DNA from: Solanum dulcamara
Lineage: Eukaryota; Streptophyta; Magnoliopsida; Solanales; Solanaceae
Assembly (NCBI RefSeq): GCF_947179165.1
Contig: NC_077238.1
Coordinates: 44,343,793 to 44,407,792, forward strand
Length of the DNA: 64,000 bases
Direction of reading: 5' to 3'
The notes below the pieces were generated by a model. That model had not been told where the DNA came from and ran no database searches. It saw nothing but the letters and a program-made list of their open reading frames with translations. The translations under genes and the position numbers were made by a program. Below, piece after piece: positions 11,387 to 21,859 of the stretch. Positions within the stretch are counted from its first letter, which is position 1. Each line of letters opens with the position of its first letter.

Positions 11387-12540
11387 TTAAAAGTAGTAGC
11401 TGTTGGCGGTATCTGAGTTGATTGGTTTCGGCCACTCTTGACCATCCATTTTGGAAAATATTAAGGCACCTCCAGATAATACTTTGCGAATCATGTATAG
11501 TCCTTGCCAATTTGGTGCGAACTTTCCTTTATACTCATCTTGATGTAGAAAAATGCATTTGAGAACCAACTAACCAACTTCAAACATTTCTTGTCTCACT
11601 CGCTTGTTAAAAGAACGAATCATTCTCTGTTGGTACAATTGACCATGAAAAACGGCGGTCATTCTCTTTTCATCAATCAAAGCTAAATGTTCAATTCAAT
11701 TACAAACCCAATTTTCTTTGCTCAATTCAGCTTCCTGAATGATTCTCAATGAAGGTATTTCCACTTCGGCAGGAATTACGGCTTCTGTCCCGTATACTAG
11801 CAAGTATGGGGTTGGTCCGATTGATGTTCTGACAGTCGTCGATTAACCTAAAAAAATGTATGGGAATATCTTATGCCACCCTCTGTGATTGTCAATTATT
11901 TTCCTCATGATCTTTTTGATGTTTTTGTTGGCAGCTTCTACGGCTCCATTCATTTGAGGACGATACGTGGTTGAGTTTCGGTGACTAATCTTGAATTGTT
12001 CACATATCTCCTTCATCAAATGGCTATTGAGATTTTCTCCATTATTAGTGATGATGGAATCTAGTGTTCGAAATCTACATATCAAATTATTATTGATGAA
12101 GTCTGCTACTACCTTCTTCGTAACTGATTAATACGAGGCTGCTTCCACCCACTTGGTGAAGTAATCAATGGCAACTAGAATTAACCTATGTCCATTAGAG
12201 GCGGCTGGCTCTATTGGACCAATGATATCCATACCCCAAGCCACAAATGGACAAGGAGAACTCATAACATTGAGTTCGTGAAGAGGTACTCGAATCAAAT
12301 CTCCATGCACTTGACATCAATGATATTTTTGCACATACTTACAACAATCATGCTCCATGATCATCCAAAAATAGCCGGCTCAAAGGATCTTCTTTACCAA
12401 AGTAAGCCCATTCATATAAGTTCCACAAATTCCTGTGTGAATCTGTTCGAAAAGCTTCATAGCTTCAACGACATTGATGCATATGAGAAGTCCCATATTT
12501 CGAGTCCTCTTATAAAGGGTTTCTCCACTCGGAAATAAAT
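11387..12540 (-). pseudogene. pol: Element C integrase and pol C-terminus (broken)
   Basis: Integrase would insert the element cDNA into the host genome. The core is recognisable at 12310-12128 (CPFVAWGMDIIGPIEPAASN, with the first catalytic Asp in GMDIIG; then DYFTKWVEA) and at 12085-11843 (SIITNNGENLNSHLMKEICE, where the second Asp of the usual TDNG is Asn; then RPQMNGAVEAANKNIKK with the catalytic Glu). A C-terminal block follows at 11569-11387 (DEYKGKFAPNWQGLYMIRKVLSGG), ending at the pol stop. Frames are shifted or stopped between blocks, and no chromodomain is visible, as expected for a Tat-type element. Not functional. Confidence 0.85.
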
Positions 12541-12550
12541 TGTTACACAT

Positions 12551-13110
12551 TCAATGGATTGCTTTCTTTTGATTTAAATTTGGATTTTTTGGATAAGTTC
12601 TAGTTTCTAGATAATTCTTTATGTCAAAATACCAAGGGCTTCCATCTGGTTCTGCTTCGACATGTGAATAATGAGCAGGTTCTTTTTTCAAATATATCTC
12701 TAGCGGGTCAATGTAATTTATATCTGGATGCTTGATCATTGAGGAAAGAGTAGCAAGTGCATCACCAAACTCATTCTGCAATCTTGAAGTATGCCTAAAT
12801 TCAACCTTACGGAAACTTCTACATAACCTTTGCACTAAATTCACGTATGGTGCACTCTTCGAATTCTTCATGGCCCACTCACCTTGAACCTAATGAATTA
12901 ACAAATATGAATCTCCAATCACCAGCAACTCTTGAATTTTCCTATCAATAGCCATCTTTAGGCCCATGATGCATGCTTTATACTCAGCCATATTGTTCGT
13001 GCAACTAAATCGGAGTTTGGCCGCCATAGGATAATGTTGGCCAGATTCTGATATTAGGATTGCTCCAATTCCATTTCATTCGTGATTCACTTCCCTGTCA
13101 AAAAATACCC
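12551..13110 (-). pseudogene. pol: Element C second (archaeal-type) RNase H domain
   Basis: After the RT-linked RNase H there is a separate RNase H-like domain: WRVFFDREVNHE, then (beyond a TGA at 13076) NGIGAILISESGQHYPMAAK, NNMAEYKAC, ELLVIGDSYLLIH and, after a TAG, VQGEWAMKNS, then FRHTSRLQNEFGDALATL. The Asp (FFD), Glu (AEY), Asp (GDS) and final Asp (FGDA) of an RNase H fold are all visible. Frame is kept across both stops. A duplicated RNase H at this place is a documented feature of plant Tat elements; the assignment of this copy rests on position and motifs. Confidence 0.8.
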
Positions 13111-13199
13111 TCCAACTAGGATATGACTCAGAGATATATTCACCTACAAATGATACCTCTTCATCGGGAAAATAAGTTCTGAGCGGCTTATACGCTTCG

Positions 13200-13717
13200 T
13201 CCACTAGATTTTCTGTGAGATGATCCGCTAAGTCTTGTGCTTTTATCTCCTTTTTGGTCATATAAACAATATCAAACTCACTTAAAAGCATTTGCCATTT
13301 TGCCAACTTCTCGGTCGACATCGCTTTCTGAAAGATATACCTTAATGGATCCATCTTGAAAATGAGATATGTAGTATATGAAAACAAGTAATGTCTAAAC
13401 TTTTGAGCAATCCAAGTTAAAGCATAACAAGTTTTCTCCAAAAGAGTATAACGACCCTCGTACAGAGTATACTTCTTGCTTAAGTAGTAGATTAACCGTT
13501 CCTTCTTCCCAGTCTCATCATATTGACCTAGAATACATCCAAATGCACTATTCAAGACAGACAAATATAGCAACAACGAAATTCCTTCCCTTGGAGGAAT
13601 TAGCACCGATGGATTAGACAAGTAACTTTTGATAGCATCAAAAGCTGTTTGACACTCTTCTGTCCATTTTGTCAATGCATCTTTTTTCAGTACCTTAAAG
13701 ATAGGGTCACAAATCAA
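13200..13717 (-). pseudogene. pol: Element C RT-linked RNase H domain
   Basis: This open stretch continues from the RT thumb (FKVLKKDALTKWTEECQTAF) into an RNase H: ISLLLYLSVLNSAFGCILGQ, YYLSKKYTLYEGRYTLLEKT, CYALTWIAQKFRHYL, FKMDPLRYIF and KWQMLLSEFDIVYM. The first catalytic Asp expected near 'YLS' is replaced, as is common in Tat elements where the gypsy RNase H is degenerate and the second domain is conserved. It runs uninterrupted for about 210 codons, ending at a TGA at 13076 inside the next domain. Confidence 0.8.
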
Positions 13718-13735
13718 TATTGACTAAGTTATGAA

Positions 13736-14500
13736 TCAGCTGATGTAGTTCAATCTTCCCAAGAAGCTCATCACTTCTTTCTTTGTCTTTGGTGGAGGCA
13801 ATTCTTGAATCGCCTTGATTTTAACAGGATCAAGCTTGATACCCCTTTTACTGACTATAAACCCTAATAACTTGCTAGCTGGCACTCTAAAAACACATTT
13901 AGCAGGATTTAATTTCAAGTTGTACTTGCGCAGATGATCAAAGAACTTCTTCAAGTGCATCAAATAATCCGCACTCTCATAGGATTTGATAATGACATCA
14001 TCCACCTACACTTCAATTTCCTTGTGAATCATATGAAAAATGGTCATCATGGCTCTCATGTAAGTGGCCCCAGCATTCTTGAGACCAAATGACATTACTC
14101 GATAATGATACATACCCCATAGTGTGATGAAAACTGTTTTTTCTGGATCTTCTTCATCCATAAAAATCCGGTGATAACACACATAGAAATCCACGAATGA
14201 CTACATCTTATTCTTGGCACAATTATCAATGAGAATGTGGATATTTGGCAATGAGAAGTTATCTTTAGGGCTCGCTTTGTTCAGATCTCTATAATCAACT
14301 CAGATTCTGATCATTCCATCTTTCTTAGGCACTGGAACAATGTTGGCTAACCAAGTCTGATACTGTGTCACTTCCACAACTCTGAATTGAATTTGCTTGG
14401 TAACCTCTTCTTTGATCCTCAACATCAAAATTTGGCTTGAACTTTTGAGTTTTTTGTTTTACCAGACTGCATTCTAAATTGATTGGCAATTTATGAGAAA
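13736..14500 (-). pseudogene. pol: Element C reverse transcriptase (broken)
   Basis: RT blocks are recognisable on the minus strand: VDYRDLNKASPKDNFSLP near 14300-14240, then YHRIFMDEEDPEKTVFITLW and MSFGLKNAGATYMRAM (14194-14006), then VDDVIIKSYESADYLMHL and LLGFIVSKRGIKLDP (14005-13736). The tyrosine codon of the catalytic YVDD box is TAG (14008-14006), and further stops interrupt the upstream part. The thumb ends FLGRLNYIS at 13736, where the frame shifts into the RNase H. The element cannot make its own RT. Confidence 0.9.
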
Positions 14501-14563
14501 TGATGTCTTTATTCTAACCTGACACATCATCATAAGACCAAGAAAATATATCGATGTACTCTC

Positions 14564-14568
14564 TAAAC
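14564..14568. other. Target-site duplication of solo LTR S (left, TAAAC)
   Basis: TAAAC at 14564-14568 is repeated at 17887-17891 on the other side of S. Ignoring the insert and one TAAAC copy, the minus-strand pol frame of C is continuous across the site, which confirms that C was the target. Confidence 0.9.
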
Positions 14569-15078
14569 TGTTATACCCCATACCTTTATACTTTGGAACG
14601 TCTTCTTAAAGGTTTCCCTGTGACCCAAATTATCTATAATATTATCAAATAACTCTAAGAAAGGGAGGATGTGATGCCCCATAAGAGTGAAGATTGGAAA
14701 TAGGGATATAAGGACTTGAAATGAGTTAGGGGCCAAAATAACAAGTCATGGGACTCGACTTACTTATGTAAGCTACCAACTTGGATGTCTTACATACTTA
14801 AGCTACTAGAGTACATGTTGAGCTTACGTAGTAGGGATTACATAAGTTCTTTAAGTGAGACGAGATTACGAACCCACAGAAGAGGTAGAAGGAGGCATAG
14901 CACCTACTCAGAAGCAAGTAGGTGATTCACCTACTTGGACAAAGAACGTGACACACCTACTAGAGGTGGGTCCCACATTGCCTGGTGGAAGGCTTGGAGT
15001 GGTGGCATGGATTGGTTGGTCCAATGAACTGGACACATGTCACCTTTAGGGGATGACACGTGTCATCCTCTAAGAAGG

Positions 15079-15087
15079 TATATATAG
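15079..15087 (+). promoter_or_regulatory. Putative TATA box of solo LTR S
   Basis: TATATATAG lies in GC-richer surroundings about 510 bp into the LTR, in a position suited to the U3/R boundary. The start site would be expected about 30 bp downstream, near 15110. Inferred from motif only. Confidence 0.5.
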
Positions 15088-16039
15088 GTGTCTTTTGATG
15101 ACTAAGTCATCATAAACTTACATTTACACTTAGAAAAATAAGATAGAATTGAGAGAAAGCTTGAGAGAACAAGCAAAGGGAGCTACGGGTTTGGTCTCAA
15201 GAAAAGGTAAGACACGATTTCGTTCCCTGAATTAATTATTTAAGATATACTACAGTGATTTAACGGTGTTTAATAATGAAAATTTTCTATTTGGGGCAGC
15301 AAAAATGTGACACAAAAAGTCTACTAAGTTTCAGCACGTTAAGAGGACTTCCGAGGTAAATTTTGGCAAGTTTCAGACAAGGTAAGGTCTTCCCTTTCAA
15401 AATTGGGGTTAATAATGTTATTATGGAGTGTATTATATGTGTTAAATGATGTTTGAAGTAAGAAAAATGTATAAGTGTGCTGGACGTTGTAAGCGAACGA
15501 AATTGAAGTCGTTCTAGCGGAGTTAAAATTGTTAAGGTTGTATAGTGTTGTTGTGATTGTGGCGTTTTCTTTGTAGATGGTTTTATGGCATGTTGAAGGG
15601 TTGGAATGTGGGTCAAAAGAGGTGTGGGTTCTTCTAATTTCATCTACCTAACCCTCCATTCTGCGTGCTTAAAGATGTTATGAATTAATGATTGAAAACC
15701 TTATTTTGGTATCATAGTTTTAAGCGAGTTGTTTGGAGTTTCTATTGCATAATATTGAAGTGGTTTACTTGTATACGAGCTGATTATTGTTGTGTTGTTT
15801 GTATTTAGTGTTTGAGGATGTAATTGGAAATTCGGATAAGGCAAGTTATAGGGGAAGTGTTGCCCGATTTCTGTTAACCCTTTTGCCGATTAATAAACTA
15901 CTTGAGAAAGGCACCTAGGGAAATGATTCCTATGAAAGGTTAGTGATGGTTTGAGAAGATGGAAATTTTAAGGTCACACATTTTAGTATTACCTTTGTGT
16001 TAAATAGGTTCAGAAGGCGATGAAGCAAGAGTGGTTACG

Positions 16040-16840
16040 ATTACTCGATAAAAGGTATGTAATTCTTATCTCTTCCTTTTTTTTGGCATGTCTTCAAGTT
16101 GAGTAATGAATGATATGAGATTGAGGGTAAATCTACTCATAAATTCCATGCATAAATCACAGATCTTATTCACTCCTTGATGAAAGCACTCTTACAGTAA
16201 TTGAACTAGGGCTTCTCAAGCCTTCCATATGTTAGGAAGTGATGAGTATGTAAAGCCATCCCTCCTTTCTCTTGGCATGTCTTAGTTTTAAGTATGATGT
16301 GCATATGAAATATGGGGACAAATCTACTCACGAAGCTCAGAATATGATTCACGACTCCTACCTACTTCTTGAAGTGAGAGCTCCTATGCAAATTGAGTTA
16401 GTGTCTCTCACTGTCTCCTAGATTATGAAAGGCAGAGAGTATGTAAAGCTTAACTCTTCTTCTCGCTTGGCATGTATTAGATATAAGTGGTTAGTGTATG
16501 AACTATGGGGACAATTCCATTCTTAGAACCCCGAGCATGATTCGTACATCTTATTTACTTCTTGACATTAGAACTCCTACGATAGTTGAGTTATTGTCTT
16601 GTAAGTCTTTTATGTGATGAAAAGTATTATACGTGAAGCCTATCCCTCCCTTCTCTTGAAATAGCTTAATATAAGTGAAACGATATGTGATATGAGTTAG
16701 ATATAGTTCCATTTATATATTCTGGATGTGATTCATGACTTGTAGTCACTTTTGAATGATAAGGGCCTTGAAGTAGTTGAAATACAACCCTTGAGCCTTG
16801 TATAGGCTGAATAGTGATGGGATGTGTAAGCTCCTATACC
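16040..16840 (+). repeat. About 190-bp tandem repeat in solo LTR S
   Basis: Four diverged units share CTTGGCATGTCTTA, a GGACAAATCTACTCA-like block, a GATTCA(C)GACTC block and a CTCCTA..AGTTGAGTT..TCTC block. The anchor word recurs at 16085, 16274, 16469 and (mutated) 16658, giving steps of 189, 195 and 189 bp. Confidence 0.8.
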
Positions 16841-16929
16841 TAGGAGCTCTTGAACATACTTTATGTTCATACCTGAGAGATGTTTAATAGGTTACAAAGT
16901 TTTACGTGCACGCATATGTATTATGATAT

Positions 16930-17165
16930 TTATGGATCAGGCCGAACATACCTTTGCATATTTTGCTATACAAGGATCGAGCCATACGTTCCATAGAATG
17001 TTATATTATATAGGGATCGGGACGTCGTACCTTGGCATTATTATATGAGATACAGATCAGGCCGTCGTTCTTTGACATTATTACAGGATATGTGGATTAG
17101 GCCGTCATTCCTCGACATGTACTTGCTATATATATGGATTGGGTTGTATGTTCCACAGTGCTAAT
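16930..17165 (+). repeat. 40-bp tandem repeat in solo LTR S
   Basis: Six units each carry GGATCAGGCCGTCGTTCC-like sequence followed by a TTGACATTATTATA-like spacer. GGATC/GGATT words start at 16934, 16974, 17014, 17054, 17094 and 17136, a strikingly regular 40-bp step. Confidence 0.85.
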
Positions 17166-17891
17166 GGCATACATATGCCTATCATGATGTATTTGTAACA
17201 CCGATTCCCCCAGCGGGATGGGTACAGGGTTCATAAAGGTATACATGCATTTAATTTATAAGATGCAGGTATTGTAGTTTGGTGAATAATATGCTTGTCC
17301 CCTACACCCCTATGTTAGTTGTGCCCTTGTTATGATGTTTTATACTTTACATACTCCGTACATATGTCGTACTGACCCCCCTTCTTTGGGGGAAGGGAGA
17401 GAGTGCATTTCATGCCCGCAGGTACAGATACAGGTTTTGGGAGTCCGCCAGCTTAGGATTTTGCTCAGCCAATTTGGAAGAAGCTCCATTGTATTGGAGC
17501 CTAGTTTTTGGTACTAGTCCTAGGTGTACGTATTACTTTCATTTATTTGAAGGTACGACGGGGGCCTTGTCCTGCCATATTTCATCATCACTACTCAATA
17601 GAGGTTTGTAGACATGTATATGTGGGTTGTATGTGTAAGTTTTGTTCAGCTAGGTCTACATGATATATTATACAAGTATGTGTTATAAAATCTTTATCGT
17701 CTTGCGTGCTCTTTCATGTTATGATACGAATAAAAGAGGCTACAGATATATGAAATGCTATGACCCATTGAGGTTCTCGTGTATGCTATCATATTGTTTG
17801 TAGTCCGGTTTGATTATACCTGACTTATGTACATACGGGGGTCCAGGTTGGACCCCAGTCACGGCCTACGGGGTTAGGTCATGACATAAAC

Positions 17892-18114
17892 AAACTGATA
17901 AGTTCCTTCCTCTGAGCCTTTGTTAAATGAACACTGATTCTGATTTCCTTGGTACACTCCTCATCCCCTAGATTCACAACCTCAGTTTCCTTTTTATTTG
18001 GCTTATATTGTTCTTCAAATTTTTTAATCCCTCGGCGAGGTGTTTGGATACCGTAGCTTCTTCATCATAATCCTCCAACTCATCACCATCTATCTCATTT
18101 TGCTCATTTAACTT
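17892..18114 (-). pseudogene. pol: Element C pol segment between insertions S and A
   Basis: This short leftover of C lies between the two inserted elements. On the minus strand it reads an acidic linker (IDGDELEDYDEEATVSKHLA) and then TKAQRKELIS, the sequence that normally leads into the Ty3/gypsy RT. It shows that the insertions struck the protease-RT linker less than 250 bp apart. Confidence 0.75.
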
Positions 18115-18119
18115 GTAAC
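18115..18119. other. Target-site duplication of element A (left, GTAAC)
   Basis: GTAAC at 18115-18119 is identical to 30297-30301 immediately after the right LTR, a perfect 5-bp duplication as expected for a Ty3/gypsy integrase. Confidence 0.97.
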
Positions 18120-18469
18120 TGTAATGACCCTCAAGGTCATTTTTTGAAATTTTTGTAAAATGACCATTTTACCCCTCTCTTTAGATGCCCCGAGTCATTT
18201 CTAATTGTTACCAGGTGTTGATTTTTAGAAAATCCTATGAAAAGTTAAGTTCTTGGAAATTTTGAGTTTCATAAGCTTTAAGTGTTAAAAAGTGGTATTT
18301 GGGGTCAATTGGAGCTACGGGTTTCAGAATGGAATTCCGTCGATTCCAGTAGCTCTGAAATGTTGAAATAGGCTTAGGAGACTTTACGGAATCAGTTTTG
18401 GAGCTGTAACGAAGATTTGAGGCCTTGAGTTGAGAATTTGAGGAACTTTAAGCCAAGGTTTGACTTTGG

Positions 18470-18484
18470 TCAACTTTTGGAGTT
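18470..18484. promoter_or_regulatory. Inverted W-box pair 1 in A LTR
   Basis: TTGACTTTGGTCAAC contains TTGAC facing GTCAA, two W-box cores (the binding core of plant WRKY factors) in inverted orientation. The same element is at 27120-27134 in the other LTR. Binding is inferred from the motif only. Confidence 0.4.
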
Positions 18485-18784
18485 CCGATGCTCGGAATGG
18501 AATTCCGACAACTCCGTTGGATTCAGGAGATGGTTTTTGGTCTAGAATAAGTATTGGTTGAATTTTTAGAGGTCCCGAGTCCATTTTGGTATTTTAAAGG
18601 CCTAAGTTAGTTTAGTTGCGACTTTTTGAGTTTTGGGCTAACGAAATCTCGAATTCAAATTCTGATGGTTCCATCAGCTCCGGAATGACCAAATTAGGCT
18701 AGTAGCACTGTTGGAATGACTATCGAGTCAATTGATACGAGTTTGGGGCTATTTGGCGCTTTTGACTTTGAAACTTAGCCTATA

Positions 18785-18800
18785 GTTGACTTTGGTCAAC
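18785..18800. promoter_or_regulatory. Inverted W-box pair 2 in A LTR
   Basis: GTTGACTTTGGTCAAC is a 6-bp inverted repeat with a 4-bp loop that contains two W-box cores. It is duplicated at 27435-27450 and conserved in the LTRs of element D (45963-45978 intact; 42644-42659 altered in the loop-side arm). Confidence 0.45.
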
Positions 18801-20550
18801 ATTCTTGGAAAATGCGCTCGAATAAAAATTCTGACAGTGCGGTTAGTTCCGGAATGTCAATTTTGGTCAGGAACGACCTTTCGTTCGCTTCCCGAGGCTC
18901 CCGAGCTAATATCGAGACCCGTTGTGGAAAATGACTTTTGGGTGTGGGGCCCACTTTTTATTAAAATGATCTCGTATGGAAATTCTGAATGCGCCATTGA
19001 GTCTGGAATGTCGAATTTAGTGGGGTAGCATATTTGGTTTATTTTTATCTGATTCCGAACGAATTCCGAAGGTTCGTTCGGAGACTTTAAATTGTGGCTA
19101 AACCAGAAAATCTGCAGCAACAGTGCAGAAAATTTTCAGATTTTCTCCTCAACTTTGAACCCTCATTTCTTGAGTTCTAGAGCTCCAAATTGGGTGATTC
19201 AAAAGGCAAAATTGTGAGGTTTTTCGTGGAGAATGCATTGGAGAAACTGAAAACTGATTTGGAGTATTCGATTCTGGTAAAAATCGTGATTTTATTTGCA
19301 GCAGTATCCATTTTCGGAATGGATTTTTGAAGAACTTTGACAAGTTATATATTGACCAATATAAATCCGATTTGGGTGATTCCAGAGGCTATCTTGCGTG
19401 GAAATTTAAGGAGAACATCGTGGAAGTTTCAGAATCTATTTTTGGCACGTCGTTCGAGGTAATAAATTGATTTTAAGCAGCAGATTTAGTCATTTTCGGA
19501 ATGAAATTTTGTTGAAAATTGAAAGAGTGTATCTTGGTCAATATAACTCCGTTTTGAGTGATTCTTGAGGCTAGATTGTGGGGTTTTTCGCAAGGAACGT
19601 CATGGTATAATTTGTTTTGATTGACAGTATTTCTTTTTTGAGAAATCGACGTGTAAGGAGGCTGCCTTATATCGTTTTCTTAGTTTAAAAATGTGGGAAT
19701 TGATTTTTGATCGTCTTACGTAATTTCCCACCCCGAATTATGTTATAAATCTGATTTGTGTGCTTGGGGTGACGTGTAGAACCTGTTTTGGGGGTCAAAT
19801 CTGGAATTTCGTATGTGGGCCCCACAATTCCCGTTTTCGACCCCAAAATTGGTCCATTTCCAAAAATTATGAAATTAGTGTCTAAACGACCGTATCGACG
19901 TTGTGGTTCTATTTTTGACAGCTTGGCAGCGTTCCGAGGCCATTCGAAAGGGAAAAGCTCCAGCACAGTGATTTGGAGCCCGCGTGTTTGGCCTACAGGT
20001 AGGCTACGGTTTACCTTTCTTTAGATTGAGCCGAAATGTGTGAAAGCATGTTGAAATAGTTGGAATTTGGGTTGGGTAGTTTGATTGTATATCTTAGGCG
20101 TTAGAAATTATGCTTTAGGCTTATTATCGGGTTTTCGGATATTTAGAAGCATGTGTATCTTGTCGTTATTTGTTAAGTTTTATAAGTAGAGTTGAATGAG
20201 CATGTTATTGATACAGTGGGGTATGTTGGCCTTAGTATAGGATGTAAACTTGCTTTAGATGTCCCGGCGTCGCTCCGGTAGACTTAGATCCTTGTAGAAT
20301 GGTGTAGCGGGCTAGTGCCTAGTAGTTTGGCCTTAGCTAGGCGTTACTCTTGCTCTTAAAAATACCATCATCCATAACTCGATATAATCATGACTTTTGT
20401 GAGGCGTCGGCAGCACTAGATTTCGTGATCGTTGACTTTGGCTCCGGTTTTAGTTTTGGCGGCATATTGGTTGACTCATTGGAAAGGAGATTCTCGGTAC
20501 TATTATTGTTTAGTTGGAAAGGAGAATATTCGGCACCATAAGATAAAATA

Positions 20551-20830
20551 TCTGTGAGTATCCGGGTACCCAGTACCGGCCTCCATTCTGAATTATCGAG
20601 GAGCATCCGGGTACCCAGCCCCGGCCTCCGTCGACTTGGTAGTATGACGAGCATCTTGGTATCCAGTCCTGGCCTCGATCATATCGATGTGTTACGACGA
20701 GCATCCGGGTACCCAGTCCCGGCCTCGACCGTACTTATATATTATGGCAAGAATCCGGGTACCCAGTCCTGGCCTTGACCACTTTGAATATTCGGGTGAG
20801 CCTCTGGGTCCCAGTCCCAGCCTCGACCCC
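20551..20830 (+). repeat. About 49-bp minisatellite in A LTR
   Basis: Six units of GAGCATCCGGGTACCCAG, TCCCGGCCTCGACC and a variable AT-rich spacer start near 20561, 20606, 20654, 20704, 20754 and 20803 (steps 45-50 bp). The copy in the 3' LTR (29201-29480) has the same number of units and one base difference. Confidence 0.9.
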
Positions 20831-21650
20831 TAAGTCACCACTAGATCGATTGACTCTTAGAGATTCTGGGTTTGGAAATGATATAATACTTCGGCTCCTA
20901 ACATCGCAGATTCTTGGTTCCTAGCCTTGGTAGTTGTAGCTATTCTGTGTACTCGGCGGGCTTATGGGGGTTCGTCCGAGTTTTTATTTAACTTGCGCAC
21001 GAGTGTCCCGGTTGGGCTTATGGGGGGCTCAGTTGGGTATAGTTAGCTGTAGTTTTCATAGGTAGTATTTTTTTTTCCTTTTGATGCTTATGTTGACTCC
21101 TATTTAGGCTATTCTTCTTTTTCATATTGTTTTTACCTTTTCTGCTCAGTCGGCCTATGATGCCTACTGGGTACCTGTTGTCTTGGTACTCATACTACAC
21201 TCTGCATCTACTTTCGTGATGCAGGACCGAGCACCAGCTATCGCCGTGGATAAATCGAGCCTGTTGCAGTCAACTTCGGAGACTAGGGTGAGTACTTGGC
21301 GTTTTTAGATCATTCTTGTCTCCTTCAGCATGGATGGCCCGTCTTTTGCCTTCTGAGACTAGCCAGTTGTTTTATATCTTTTTGGTCCACTTTCGGGACT
21401 TGTACTCGTATTTTATTTTGTAGCAGCTTTGTACTTGTGACTTCCAGGTTCTGGGAGGGATCTTTAGTTGTTTAAAACATGTTTTGGTTTACTTCCGCTT
21501 ATTCATTCTGTTTACTTTTATATTTCAATGCTCTTATATAGTTTTTGCCTTCAAACACATTACTTGAAGTTCCGGGTTAACAGGTTGGCTTACCTACTAG
21601 AGGGTTATAGTAGGTGCCATCATGACCTACGAAATTGGGTCGTGACAAGT

Positions 21651-21662
21651 TGGTATCAGAGC
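21651..21662 (+). other. Primer binding site of element A (tRNA-iMet)
   Basis: TGGTATCAGAGC, a perfect match to the 3' end complement of plant initiator Met-tRNA, starts three bases after the LTR end at 21647. Confidence 0.97.
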
Positions 21663-21859
21663 CCTAGGTTTGTTGGTCTCACTTGTACAGAGCTAACGTC
21701 TAGTAGAGTCTCGCGGATAGGTGCGGAGACGTCCGTAACTTATCTTCGGGAGGCTACAGGATGTCATTAGGAACATTCTCTATGTTGTATCATTTCGTGC
21801 AGTGTTGTGTCTTATTGATTCTGTGAAATCTCATTTGTTCCACTCACTCTTTCACAGGA

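Larger units (their letters stand above)
14569..17886 (+). mobile_element. Element S: solo LTR (3.3 kb) inside C pol
   Basis: S begins TGTTATACCCC and ends GGTCATGACA, the terminal pattern of chromovirus (Tekay-like) LTRs, and is flanked by a perfect 5-bp duplication. It has no PBS, gag or pol, so it is most simply an LTR left by intra-element LTR-LTR recombination. It contains a TATA box (15079-15087) and two internal tandem arrays. The longest open frame (15287-15643, minus) has no recognisable domain and lies in plain LTR sequence. Confidence 0.85.
18120..21647 (+). repeat. Element A 5' LTR
   Basis: The LTR is 3528 bp, starts TGTAATGACC and ends GGGTCGTGACA, immediately before the PBS. 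The first bases contain a short hairpin (ATGACC CTCAA GGTCAT). The interior (18300-19050) repeats GGAATTCCG / TTCTGA..GTTCC..GGAATG blocks and two palindromic GTTGAC-GTCAAC sites. The part around 20551-20830 is a minisatellite. The open frames inside it recur identically in the other LTR and carry no known domain. Confidence 0.97.

Noticed and set aside
12188..12538. 116-codon plus-strand frame
   Set aside because: Antisense of the element C integrase.
15287..15643. 118-codon minus-strand frame
   Set aside because: Inside solo LTR S, Thr/Leu-rich low complexity, no domain.
16930..17165. Regular 40-bp repeats considered as a CRISPR array
   Set aside because: Plant LTR context; the spacers are themselves related copies, not unique sequences, and there is no cas gene.
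18384..21770. Many 60-100 codon frames, repeated at 27034-30305
   Set aside because: They are duplicated only because the LTR is duplicated; no shared coding signature, and they overlap on both strands.
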